From Bacteroides mediterraneensis (GTDB lineage Bacteria; Bacteroidota; Bacteroidia; Bacteroidales; Bacteroidaceae), in contig NZ_JACJKA010000030.1 of assembly GCF_016900355.1 (NCBI RefSeq), forward strand, positions 1-35,566: a DNA stretch of 35,566 nucleotides, written 5' to 3'. The notes beneath the pieces were generated by a model. It saw only the letters and a list, made by a program, of their open reading frames with translations, searched no databases and had not been told where the DNA came from. How positions within the stretch are numbered: position 1 is the stretch's first letter; each line of letters opens with the position of its first letter. Below are positions 15,628 through 23,739 of this stretch, piece by piece. Both the position numbers and the translations under genes were made by a program.

Positions 15628-17412
15628 TTATTCAGCAGGAGTTTCTTCAGGTTCTTCTGTAACAGTGTCGCCAGCAATCAATGACTGAATCTGCTCTATA
15701 TAACTGTCATACTGAGCCTGTTTGATTTCGATTTCTTTTTCCAGATTAGCAATTTCTTGATCCAAGATTTCCATGTACTGCTGCTTGGTAGCTTCGGTTG
15801 TTACTCCATCGTCAGCTGTCATAGTAGCAATATTCTTCTTATTGGTGTTGATATCCTTTTCAACAACGTTAATTGTTGTCAACCAGTCAGTGTAGGAATT
15901 AGCAATATTCTTTAAGCCATCAACTAAGTTATTCTGAACCGTATAATTGTGTTCTGCTTTTGTCATCGCAATAAATTTATCTGTACTTGCCTCTACAGCA
16001 GCGACATAAGCATTATAAACAGTTGTATAGTTTTTGAATGCTTCACCAGTCAGCAAGGTATTGATTTCAGCCAAGATGGTTTGTTCTTCTTTAGCACTAT
16101 CTAATGCTTTTTGTGCTCTATCTACACCGCTTTGCAAGCTGTTTTCGTAGTATTGAACTCTGGATTCTGCCTGTTCCAATGTAGATTTGTTTGCGTCTGT
16201 AGGCTCTTTGTCGAAAGCTTTTTGAGCCTCAGTTACAGCATCTTTTAACTCTTTGTAAGTAGTCACTCCATCATTAGTTATTGCAGCGTCCTTCAAACCA
16301 TCGGTTTGTGCCTTTTCTGCATTTGTCAAATTTTGTTCAGCTACTTTTACGGCACGGTCAGCATTGGTTATATCACTACTTAATGCTTCTTGATTAACTT
16401 CATAAGCATCTTCTTCTACGTTGTACCATAGCCATAGTCTTTGTGATGTTCCATCGTCGAAGTTAACAGTAATAGTTTCGTTTTCAGGAGGTACCATGGT
16501 AAGATAATTCCTCACTCTTGAACCGTTTATATTACCATTAATATAATTGTATAATTCTGTTGAGTAAATATTCTCCAGCGCAGGTCGGATTTTTTCATTA
16601 TATTCTTGGTTATACAATGCTTGAGCTTCGTCCCACAATTGTTTTAATGCTGGTAATTTTTGGCTAGCTTCATTTGCAGCCTTTTCAGCTGCATCTTTAT
16701 CTGTATTGTCATACTTCTTATATTCAGCCAGTAGCGCTTCATTAACAGCTAATGATTTTTCTTCCTGTCTTACTTTCTCTGCAATTTGCAATTGAATATC
16801 AACAAGTTCATAGTCTGCTTTTACACGTTCAGCCTTTTTACTGATTAACTGTTCGTTTAAGCCACCCTCACCATAGATTGAGTTATATCCATGTTGAACC
16901 CATTGTTCTTCGTTCTGTTGTGTTGTGGGATTCCATACATATACATAACCCCAGGAGCCATACATGAGTTCGTCTGCTTTGTTTAACAACTCATTGATCT
17001 TGTCTTTTGTCGCTTCATCAGCTGCATTGGATGCTTTTATTAAAGATGCTTTTGCTCTTTCCAACGCTTCTTTTTGGCTAAGTAATGCTGCTTCGGCTTG
17101 AGCTTGCGCTGTTTCAAGATCTGTAGCAAGTGTTGCTTTGGCTTTTTCCAATGCAATATTCTGTAGTTCGTTAGCTATTTCTTTAGCTTTTGCTTCAGCA
17201 TTTTTGATGGCAGCATTTGCTTCGGATATAATTTTTTTAGCATCTGCCTGTGCTTGCTGATAATTAGCCAAAGCGGTTAACTGTTGTGCCTTTGCATCAC
17301 GGATAGCGGTAACTGATGCTGATTCGTTGTCGTCAACACAAGAAGTAAGTGTTGTTGAGCTTAGTGCCAATGCGCCAAGCACCATTGACACTGCGATGAA
17401 TTTCTTTTTCAT
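15628..17412 (-). CDS. Long coiled-coil surface lipoprotein of unknown function
   Basis: The 594-residue protein starts at the ATG giving MKKKFIAVSM; an ATG 12 bases earlier is less likely. The signal ends in LTSC (Cys25) and the next residues VDDNES are acidic, like the lipoprotein export signal that sends Bacteroidetes lipoproteins to the cell surface. Nearly all the rest is Ala/Lys/Glu/Gln heptad-rich helix (about 30-165, 200-300, 370-575). Two short aromatic inserts interrupt it: GSWGYVYVWNPTTQQNEEQW near 156-175, and a beta-like segment with TVNFDDGTSQRLWLWYN near 320-336. It ends in an acidic Pro/Glu tail. No enzyme motif is visible. The length and helical hairpin pattern suggest an extended stalk or surface lattice component. 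It is the first gene of a pair with the barrel protein. Confidence 0.82.
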   Translation of the reverse strand: MKKKFIAVSMVLGALALSSTTLTSCVDDNESASVTAIRDAKAQQLTALANYQQAQADAKKIISEANAAIKNAEAKAKEIANELQNIALEKAKATLATDLETAQAQAEAALLSQKEALERAKASLIKASNAADEATKDKINELLNKADELMYGSWGYVYVWNPTTQQNEEQWVQHGYNSIYGEGGLNEQLISKKAERVKADYELVDIQLQIAEKVRQEEKSLAVNEALLAEYKKYDNTDKDAAEKAANEASQKLPALKQLWDEAQALYNQEYNEKIRPALENIYSTELYNYINGNINGSRVRNYLTMVPPENETITVNFDDGTSQRLWLWYNVEEDAYEVNQEALSSDITNADRAVKVAEQNLTNAEKAQTDGLKDAAITNDGVTTYKELKDAVTEAQKAFDKEPTDANKSTLEQAESRVQYYENSLQSGVDRAQKALDSAKEEQTILAEINTLLTGEAFKNYTTVYNAYVAAVEASTDKFIAMTKAEHNYTVQNNLVDGLKNIANSYTDWLTTINVVEKDINTNKKNIATMTADDGVTTEATKQQYMEILDQEIANLEKEIEIKQAQYDSYIEQIQSLIAGDTVTEEPEETPAE

Positions 17413-17808
17413 AAGTAAATCCAAGTTTTAAAAGTTAATATTCGGGTTTAATAAGTATATTTGCAGATATATCCTCAAAATTCATATTCACTTTATTCGT
17501 TTTTCATATCACATTTGTGTTTTTCAATGGTTCGTTGGGGGCGGGGAGGTCTTTTCTTGTCCCGTCTTAACGAAAGCGAATTTAACCAATCATAGCGGAG
17601 ATTACTTGTCGATTAATGCGTTTAGCTAATAAAATCGACAAATTGTGGAAATATATATGCTTATACAAATAGTTTTTCACTCATCAGACAAATTCTGTTA
17701 CATTTTTTAGTATCCTTTTAAAGGTGTGAGGAAATATTTTTAAAAGATTCTTGAGAATAGAAAAACAGGGAAAGGGGGCTCTGAGGCAAAAAAGAGTCAT
17801 GAGGGAGG

Positions 17809-17837
17809 CTTTTTGCGCCTTGGAAAGGCACAAAAAG
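17809..17837 (-). terminator. Hairpin downstream of mnmD, possible operon terminator
   Basis: CTTTTTGCGCCT (17809-17820) pairs with AGGCACAAAAAG (17826-17837). The single imperfect pair is a G-U wobble in the minus-strand RNA, so the structure favours transcripts coming from mnmD. There is no immediate T-run; a T6 tract lies about 15 bases further on. Confidence 0.35.
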
Positions 17838-17906
17838 AGGTGATAATGGGGAAACTTTTGGGTATAGATGGGAGGATGTTCCTTTGTTTTCTATGTTTCG
17901 CACGGC

Positions 17907-17967
17907 GGAAACGTACGTTTTCCTTACGCGAAACGTACGTTTCTCATGAGGGAAACCTACGTTTTCC
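17907..17967. repeat. Three tandem palindromes with exact 22-bp spacing
   Basis: Three copies of a near-palindrome occur in a row: GGAAACGTACGTTTTCC (17907-17923), GAAACGTACGTTTC (17930-17943, perfect) and GGAAACCTACGTTTTCC (17951-17967). Their centres fall at 17914/15, 17936/37 and 17958/59, 22 bases apart, about two helical turns. The array begins 61 bases past the mnmD stop and lies about 500 bases upstream of the coiled-coil lipoprotein start. Confidence 0.9.
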
Positions 17968-18027
17968 GCAAGGAAAACATAAAAAATGACAAGGGATTTT
18001 GCTTTTGAACGTACGGCGTTTTCAGAT

Positions 18028-18690
18028 TCAGGCCGGTTTGCTGGCACGAAGAATTTCCCGTTTGCCTCCCGGAGGGCCCGGCAGGCGTTCTACAGTGAAT
18101 CCGGCCGTTTGAAGCATTCTCCGCACTACGCCTTTGGCGCAGTAGGTGGTAAGGATGCCACCCGGTGCCGTTTGCCGGTACAGACTATCGAAAAGGGGCT
18201 GGCTCCACATTTCCGGTTGTTTCTCCGGGGCGAAGGCATCGAAATAAATCACGTCGTAGTGCGACTGGAAGTCGAAGTGGGTGAAGTCGCCTTCTATCTT
18301 GTGCAGGGTGAACCAGGAAGAGAGGCGGACGGGCTGATTCCAGGGAGCAGCATGCAGGGCATAGAACTTTTCGCTGGCTTCCGGGGCAATGATTCCCGGA
18401 TAGCCCAGTTGGTGCACGATGTCTTCGGCCAGCGGATAGCGTTCGATGCTGGTAAAACAGACTTCTCTTTGCTGTTTTTCTGCCTCCAACAGGGTGAGGA
18501 AGGCATTCAGTCCGGTGCCGAAGCCGATTTCTAATACGCGGGGACTTTCGGCTTGCGAGTGGTTGAGGCCCATCTGGATAAAGATGTGCTGCGATTCTGT
18601 CAAGGCTCCTTTCACGGAGTGGTAATGCTCATTCAGTTCCGGCACAAACAGGGTGTTGCTTCCGTCGGCGGTAGGTTCAAGTGTAATCAT
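18028..18690 (-). CDS. mnmD: tRNA (5-methylaminomethyl-2-thiouridine) methyltransferase, MnmD type
   Basis: The 220-residue protein corresponds to the N-terminal methyltransferase half of E. coli MnmC, which finishes mnm5s2U at the wobble position of certain tRNAs using SAM. The SAM motif LEIGFGTGLNAF is at 53-64. The catalytic segment YFDAFAPEKQPEMW has Asp151 in the family DxFAPxKNPxMW pattern, followed by the end motif RRMLQTAGFTVERLPGPPGGKRE. The FAD oxidase half is absent, so this is a stand-alone MnmD. A longer frame back to 18933 is only read-through into the upstream gene; MITLEPTADGS is the natural start. It lies 71 bases after the YqaA/DedA gene and ends the housekeeping run. Confidence 0.92.
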   Translation of the reverse strand: MITLEPTADGSNTLFVPELNEHYHSVKGALTESQHIFIQMGLNHSQAESPRVLEIGFGTGLNAFLTLLEAEKQQREVCFTSIERYPLAEDIVHQLGYPGIIAPEASEKFYALHAAPWNQPVRLSSWFTLHKIEGDFTHFDFQSHYDVIYFDAFAPEKQPEMWSQPLFDSLYRQTAPGGILTTYCAKGVVRRMLQTAGFTVERLPGPPGGKREILRASKPA

Positions 18691-18761
18691 GTGATAACTG
18701 TCGGTTGTGTGGGGGCAAAGATACGCATATCTTTCAAGCGGGGAAAGCGGAAAGCGATTTC

Positions 18762-19226
18762 TTAGTGGAGATATTGGAATACGCCCAGGGCCGTAGCCAC
18801 AATGATGGCATAGCGTGCTAACTTGCCAATGGTCATGGCCACGGTGGTGATCCAGAAATTGCCCCGCATGAAGCCCAAGGCGATGAGCAGGGCATCGCCG
18901 ATGACGGGCAGGAAGGAGAAGAAGGCCATCCACGAGCCTCGCCCGTGGATGAAGCGGATGGCCCGGTCCATTTGTTTCTTGTCTACCTTGAAATATTTCT
19001 CAATCCATTCGGTCTTGCCCATCCGGCCTATCCAGTAGCAGGTCACACCTCCCAAGGCATTGCCGGCCGTGGTGAAAAGGGTAGACCATACCGGGTCCAG
19101 TCCTAATCCCACGCAGGCTAACAGGACCACTTCCGAACTGAAAGGCAGGATGGTACCGGCCAGGAAAGCCGAGAGAAACATCCCCCAATATCCCCAGTCT
19201 ATCAGAAATTGAATAAATGCATCCAT
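18762..19226 (-). CDS. YqaA/DedA (VTT-domain) family membrane protein
   Basis: The 154-residue membrane protein has the layout of the YqaA branch of the DedA/VTT superfamily. An N-terminal re-entrant region (WGYWGMFLSAFLAGTILPFSSE) is followed by GNALGGVTCYWIGRMGK, and a second re-entrant motif FLPVIGDALLIALGFMRGNF near 100-119 precedes a final membrane helix. DedA proteins are linked to lipid-carrier recycling or proton-dependent envelope homeostasis; the role of the YqaA branch is less clear. Its first 25 bases overlap the end of the upstream membrane-protein gene, which suggests translational coupling. Confidence 0.88.
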   Translation of the reverse strand: MDAFIQFLIDWGYWGMFLSAFLAGTILPFSSEVVLLACVGLGLDPVWSTLFTTAGNALGGVTCYWIGRMGKTEWIEKYFKVDKKQMDRAIRFIHGRGSWMAFFSFLPVIGDALLIALGFMRGNFWITTVAMTIGKLARYAIIVATALGVFQYLH

Positions 19227-20137
19227 ACATTAAATATACATACGCCCGTCCAGAGGGCAAGGGCTGCCCACAGGAAGATACGGGTAAAACGGTTGAAAGT
19301 CAGTGCCAACAGGTGGCCTCCCAAAATGGAGCCTACAATGAGGGTCATGGTGAAGAAGGTGTTGAAATGTGAAGGGATAAGACACATGCACAGCAGGGTG
19401 GCTACTCCTGTGATGAGGAGGATACGCAGCATGACTCGGGTCTGCACCTTGTCCTGATAGATGTGCCACAGGCTCTCTACACCGCAGATGGCGATAATCA
19501 GCAGGGCGGCTCCTCCGGATACCAGCTGGGACAGCGACAACACGGAATAGTCTATCGGGGGAAAGCTGGACAATTGCAGGAACGGTTCGCCGATTTTCTC
19601 GGGTGTACCCGTATACAGGTGATAGCAGAGCATGATCCAGTAGGGGGTAAAGATGCCCGTGAGGCCTGCAAAGAAAGTACGGAGCGTGAACGCACGCAGC
19701 CCCACCATGTAAAAATAAATCAGCGGAATGAAATAGAGGGTCTGAGGCAGCAGGAAACTGCTGATGCCGATGCAAAGGAAGGCATGAAAGATGGGAGTGG
19801 ACGCGTAGGGTGATTCATAACTCCGGAACAGGTAGCCGAAGCTGATGACAAACAGCAACGGAATCCACTGTTCATGCGAGTAGGTGTGCAGAAAGGGAAG
19901 CCCCCCAAAGAAAAAAAGGAACAGTGCCGCATGGAATGTGGTACGGGTGCGGATGAGTGAGAACGTGGTGTTCAGCTCAATCAGTAAGTAGGTGATCAGG
20001 CCGTAAATGGCCAAAGAAATGAAATCCGTCTGTTCCTGGTAGGTGATGCCGAACAAGAGCAGACAGAAAACTACGGCAACAGGAAGAGTGATTCTTCCCG
20101 TTGCCAGTTCATATTGAAATTTGTTTCGTGCAAGCAT
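19202..20137 (-). CDS. Polytopic membrane protein of unknown function
   Basis: The 311-residue protein consists of about eight to ten membrane helices with short loops, for example VAVVFCLLLFGITY, AALFLFFFGGLPFLH, LYFIPLIYFYMVGLRAF and MLRILLITGVATLLCMCLI. A cytoplasmic N-terminus (MLARNKFQYELATGR) and an FRSYESPYAS loop stand out. I cannot place it in a characterised family; it is probably a Bacteroidetes-restricted conserved protein. It starts two bases after purD ends and overlaps the YqaA gene by 25 bases, so it is tightly coupled to both. Confidence 0.8.
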   Translation of the reverse strand: MLARNKFQYELATGRITLPVAVVFCLLLFGITYQEQTDFISLAIYGLITYLLIELNTTFSLIRTRTTFHAALFLFFFGGLPFLHTYSHEQWIPLLFVISFGYLFRSYESPYASTPIFHAFLCIGISSFLLPQTLYFIPLIYFYMVGLRAFTLRTFFAGLTGIFTPYWIMLCYHLYTGTPEKIGEPFLQLSSFPPIDYSVLSLSQLVSGGAALLIIAICGVESLWHIYQDKVQTRVMLRILLITGVATLLCMCLIPSHFNTFFTMTLIVGSILGGHLLALTFNRFTRIFLWAALALWTGVCIFNVWMHLFNF

Positions 20138-20139
20138 GT

Positions 20140-21414
20140 TTACAGGTCGAACCCGATGTCAGAACGGAAATATTTCTTCTCGAAATGGATTTTTCCGGCA
20201 TTGCGGAAAGACTGTGCCAAGGCTTCGTCTTTGTTGGCGCCGTAAGAGCTGACCGCAATGACACGTCCGCCTGAGGTGGCTACCTGTCCGTCTTTCAGGG
20301 TGGTACCGGCATGGAATACGATGCTTCCACCTGCTTTGGCTTCGTCAATGCCCGTAATCGGGAATCCTTTCTCGTAGGCTTCCGGGTAACCGCCGGATAC
20401 CAGCATGACGCAGACAGCCGAACGAGGGTCGATTTCCAATGTCTTTTCGTTCAGGTTGCCCTGAGCTACTCCCTCAAAGAGGTCTACCAGGTCGCTCTTG
20501 ATACGAAGCATTACGCTTTCTGTTTCAGGGTCGCCCATGCGGACATTGTATTCAATGACCATCGGATCGCCTTTCACATTGATGAGTCCGAAGAAGATAA
20601 AGCCTTTGTAGTCAATACCTTCTTCCGCCAAGCCTTCTACTGTAGGACGGATGATGCGGTCTTCCACCTTTTTCATCCATTCTGCATCTGCAAACGGAAC
20701 GGGGGACACAGAACCCATACCGCCGGTGTTCAGGCCCTTGTCGCCTTCGCCGATACGCTTGTAGTCTTTGGCTTCCGGCAGAATCTTGTAACTCTTTCCG
20801 TCGGTCAGCACGAATACCGAGCATTCAATGCCGCTCAGGAATTCTTCAATCACCACGGTGGCCGAAGCGTTGCCGAACATACCGCCCAACATTTCCTTCA
20901 GTTCTTTCTTGGCTTCTTCCAAGGTAGGGAGAATCAATACGCCTTTTCCGGCACAAAGTCCGTCAGCTTTCAGTACGTAAGGAGCCTCCAGTGTTTCCAG
21001 GAAGGCCAGTCCCTCTTCTAAGTTGGCTGCGGTAATGCTCTTGTATCCGGCTGTCGGGATGTGGTGACGCTGCATGAATCCTTTGGCAAATTCCTTGCTG
21101 CCTTCCAGTACGGCTCCGGCTTTCGACGGGCCGATGACCGGAATCTGCTTCAAGGCTTCATCGTGCTTGAAGAAATCATATACCCCCTTTACCAGCGGGT
21201 CTTCCGGACCTACCACTACCATGTCGATGCCGTGGTCGATGACAAACTGCTTGATACCTTCAAAGTCGTCGGCCTTGATGGCTACATTTTCGCCCACTTC
21301 ACGTGTGCCGGCATTTCCCGGAGCGATGTACAACTTCTCAATTTTCGGGCTTTGTGCGATTTTCCATGCTAATGCATGTTCGCGTCCTCCTGAACCTAAC
21401 AGTAAAAGTTTCAT
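20140..21414 (-). CDS. purD: Phosphoribosylamine-glycine ligase (GARS)
   Basis: This is the second enzyme of purine synthesis: it joins glycine to phosphoribosylamine with ATP in the cytoplasm. The 424-residue length is normal. The N-terminal motif GSGGREHA is at 7-14, followed by [12 protein letters not shown] near 66-77. The ATP-grasp domain has [13 protein letters not shown], the [11 protein letters not shown] loop, and the metal-binding [13 protein letters not shown] complete C-terminal domain ends at FRSDIGFDL. It lies 23 bases after the S9B peptidase gene and two bases before the membrane protein, in a mixed housekeeping operon without other pur genes. Confidence 0.96.
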   Translation of the reverse strand: MKLLLLGSGGREHALAWKIAQSPKIEKLYIAPGNAGTREVGENVAIKADDFEGIKQFVIDHGIDMVVVGPEDPLVKGVYDFFKHDEALKQIPVIGPSKAGAVLEGSKEFAKGFMQRHHIPTAGYKSITAANLEEGLAFLETLEAPYVLKADGLCAGKGVLILPTLEEAKKELKEMLGGMFGNASATVVIEEFLSGIECSVFVLTDGKSYKILPEAKDYKRIGEGDKGLNTGGMGSVSPVPFADAEWMKKVEDRIIRPTVEGLAEEGIDYKGFIFFGLINVKGDPMVIEYNVRMGDPETESVMLRIKSDLVDLFEGVAQGNLNEKTLEIDPRSAVCVMLVSGGYPEAYEKGFPITGIDEAKAGGSIVFHAGTTLKDGQVATSGGRVIAVSSYGANKDEALAQSFRNAGKIHFEKKYFRSDIGFDL

Positions 21415-21437
21415 ATATGTATCTGTTTTTTAGTCGA

Positions 21438-23726
21438 TTATTTCAAATGATCTTCAAAATAGCGGGTGATGTGTTCGTGCAGGTGTACACGGTCGCGTCC
21501 CATCATGTTGTGTCCGTCTTCCGGATAGATGAAGAGGTCGGGATGTGTGCCTGCCTCGATGCACGCTCTTAGGAATGTGTAGGTGTGTTGCGGTACACAA
21601 GTGGGGTCTGTTCCGCCGATGATGATTTCCAGACGGCCTTTCAGGTTGCCGGCTTTCTGTTTCAGGTCGGAGCCTTTGTAGCCTTCCGGATTCGTCTGCG
21701 GCGTGTCCATGTAACGTTCGCCGTACATCACTTCATAGAACTTCCAGTCGATGACCGGTCCGCCGGCTACACCTACCTTGAAGATGTCAGGATAGGAGAG
21801 CATCAGGTTGGTGGTCATGAAACCGCCGAAGCTCCAGCCGTGTACGCCGATGCGGTTGCCATCCACATACGAAAGTGATTTCAGGAATTCCACTCCCTTC
21901 ACCTGGTCTTTCATTTCTTCTACTCCCAAGTGACGGAAGGTGCAGTTTTCAAACGCCAGTCCCCGGTTGTCACTTCCCCGGCTGTCTACCGTCAGCATGA
22001 CATAGCCTTTCTGTGCCATGTACAGGTCCCATCCTCTGGCATCGTAGAAACGTGAGTTGTGGATGAGCTGGGCGTGCGGTCCTCCATACACATAGATGAT
22101 AGCCGGATATTTCTTGTTCGGGTTGAAATTTACCGGTTTGACCAGACGGTAGTACAAGTCGGTCTTTCCATCGGCGGCCTTGAGGGTACCGATGGTGATT
22201 TCCGGCAAATTGAACTGACTGCGCATCGGGTCGTCCGCTTTCAACAAAACGGTTCCCTTCTTGCCGTTGGTGGGCAGCAAGGTGATTTCCCGCCCTACGG
22301 TGAAAGAGGAGAAGTTATCTATCAAATACGTACCGCTGGCAGAGAGAGAAGCCCGGTGCATGCCGTCTTTTTCTCCTAATAACGTACGTTTTCCGGTTTT
22401 CACGTTGAGGCAGAACAGGTTGGTCTGCAACGGAGAGACTTCCGTGCTGCCGATAATGATTTCCTTCTTTCCGGCATTGAATCCTAAAATATCCTGTACC
22501 AGCCAGTCGCCCTGAGTCAGCGGAGTGACTTTCAGATGCTCCAGGTAGGTGCTGCCTTCCAGTTTGCCATTCTTCCAAACCCCTTCTCCTTTGGCTTTCG
22601 TATCCATCAGGTACAGGTGGTTGAAGCCGTCGCGCTGGCTTTGGTAGATGAACTGAGTTTCATCCCATGGCAGGAATACTAACGGGTGTTGAGGCTCTAC
22701 GTATTTCGGATGCTTTTCTTCATACAGGATGCCTTCCTTTTCGCCGGTAGCAGCCTGGTAGCTGACCAGCTGTGCATGGTTCTGGTCGCGGTTCAACTCG
22801 ATGACGTAGATGTGCTGTTCATCGGGCGACCAGCTGACGTTGGTGAAATAACGGTCGGTAGGGTCGCCTGCCTGCAAGTAAATGACTTTTCCGGTTTTTA
22901 CCTCATATACGCCTACGGTCACTTTATGGCTGGTCATGCCCGCCATCGGATATTTGTCCGGTTCAAGAGTGGCGATGCGGGTAGAGGTATTTACCTGCGG
23001 GTAATCGGTCACCATGCTCTGGTCCATGCGGTAGAAAGCCAGGTAGCTTCCCTTCGGGCTCCAAAACGTACCTTTATAAATACCGAATTCGTTGCGGTGA
23101 ACCGCTTGGCCGTAAACGATGTCGTTATCTATTTCCTTTACATCCGTTGGGTGCGGGCTTACCGCGGTGGAAAAATCCCCGTGGTTGGCAATATATAAAT
23201 GGTCGCCTGCCGTATAAGCAAGATAGCCGTTCTCTTTGCAGAAATCAAGGTTGGTGGCGTTTGCTTCTTGGATGCGGAACATGTTGGTTAACTTCTTCTG
23301 GATAAAGTCATAGAAGAAGACATAGCTTTCACTTTTTTCTTCATCTCCCACATAGTCCGAAAACATCAGGAGGTTCCGGTTTTCCCAAGGCAGGGAAGCG
23401 CCTTGCAGGGTGTGAAGCGGCTTGATGGGAGCTAAAAGTTTGTACGGCTTTTCTCCGTTTTGCAAGGCTTCGTTCACTTCTTTCAATGTCACCAGTATAG
23501 TTTCTTCTCCGGTACGGTTATCTATTTGCCTGATATCGTCCACATCTGTACGCACACATACATCTCCCCACCATTTCAGTCCCGGAATGTTTTTGGGAAC
23601 CAAGTTGAAATAATTGTTTCCACCCGGAATGACATCTTCCAGCGTAAACGCTTTCTTTTCCTGGGCAAAGGTGGTAGAGACGGTCATACTACATAATAAA
23701 AAGAATAACAAAAATAGACGTTTCAT
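21438..23726 (-). CDS. Dipeptidyl/tripeptidyl peptidase, S9B (DPP IV) family
   Basis: The 762-residue protein has a signal peptide (first 22 residues, ending TTFAQ) and is predicted periplasmic. It removes short peptides, typically after proline, from N-termini. Residues about 50-490 form the beta-propeller, with repeated strand motifs such as GTFWSPKGSYLAFYRMD and NVSWSPDEQHIYVIELN. The alpha/beta-hydrolase domain carries Ser632 in GWSFGGF, Asp707 in GGTDPTC and His739 in EDGHNM. The propeller motif AVHRNEFGI supplies the glutamate that binds the substrate amino group. Its form leans toward the prolyl tripeptidyl peptidase side of the family, but specificity is not settled. It sits 13 bases after the RlmL-like gene. 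Confidence 0.93.
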   Translation of the reverse strand: MKRLFLLFFLLCSMTVSTTFAQEKKAFTLEDVIPGGNNYFNLVPKNIPGLKWWGDVCVRTDVDDIRQIDNRTGEETILVTLKEVNEALQNGEKPYKLLAPIKPLHTLQGASLPWENRNLLMFSDYVGDEEKSESYVFFYDFIQKKLTNMFRIQEANATNLDFCKENGYLAYTAGDHLYIANHGDFSTAVSPHPTDVKEIDNDIVYGQAVHRNEFGIYKGTFWSPKGSYLAFYRMDQSMVTDYPQVNTSTRIATLEPDKYPMAGMTSHKVTVGVYEVKTGKVIYLQAGDPTDRYFTNVSWSPDEQHIYVIELNRDQNHAQLVSYQAATGEKEGILYEEKHPKYVEPQHPLVFLPWDETQFIYQSQRDGFNHLYLMDTKAKGEGVWKNGKLEGSTYLEHLKVTPLTQGDWLVQDILGFNAGKKEIIIGSTEVSPLQTNLFCLNVKTGKRTLLGEKDGMHRASLSASGTYLIDNFSSFTVGREITLLPTNGKKGTVLLKADDPMRSQFNLPEITIGTLKAADGKTDLYYRLVKPVNFNPNKKYPAIIYVYGGPHAQLIHNSRFYDARGWDLYMAQKGYVMLTVDSRGSDNRGLAFENCTFRHLGVEEMKDQVKGVEFLKSLSYVDGNRIGVHGWSFGGFMTTNLMLSYPDIFKVGVAGGPVIDWKFYEVMYGERYMDTPQTNPEGYKGSDLKQKAGNLKGRLEIIIGGTDPTCVPQHTYTFLRACIEAGTHPDLFIYPEDGHNMMGRDRVHLHEHITRYFEDHLK

Positions 23727-23739
23727 GTGCTTTATTTTT

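Larger units (their letters stand above)
17413..18027. other. Long gene-free region upstream of the coiled-coil lipoprotein
   Basis: No credible gene lies here; a 109-codon minus-strand frame at 17718-18047 merely crosses the palindrome array. Visible structure includes TTCGTT/AACGAA at 17531-17574 flanking a G-rich tract (17537-17549), and an exact inverted repeat TTGTCGATT/AATCGACAA at 17606-17641. A hairpin at 17809-17837 and the 22-bp array at 17907-17967 are listed separately. I find no TAnnTTTG on the minus strand to drive the lipoprotein gene; the one exact match, TATATTTG at 17456-17463, points the other way. Confidence 0.55.

Noticed and set aside
17537..17549. Possible G-quadruplex (GGGGG, GGGG, GG)
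   Set aside because: Only two long G-runs are present. With the short GG runs it could form at best a weak two-layer structure.
17718..18047. 109-codon minus-strand frame across the palindrome array
   Set aside because: Its N-terminal part overlaps mnmD in another frame, and the rest translates the repeats and a hairpin, so it is not a credible protein.
22379..22392. ACGTACGT core inside the S9B peptidase gene
   Set aside because: It is a single copy within conserved coding sequence, without tandem spacing, so it is probably chance.
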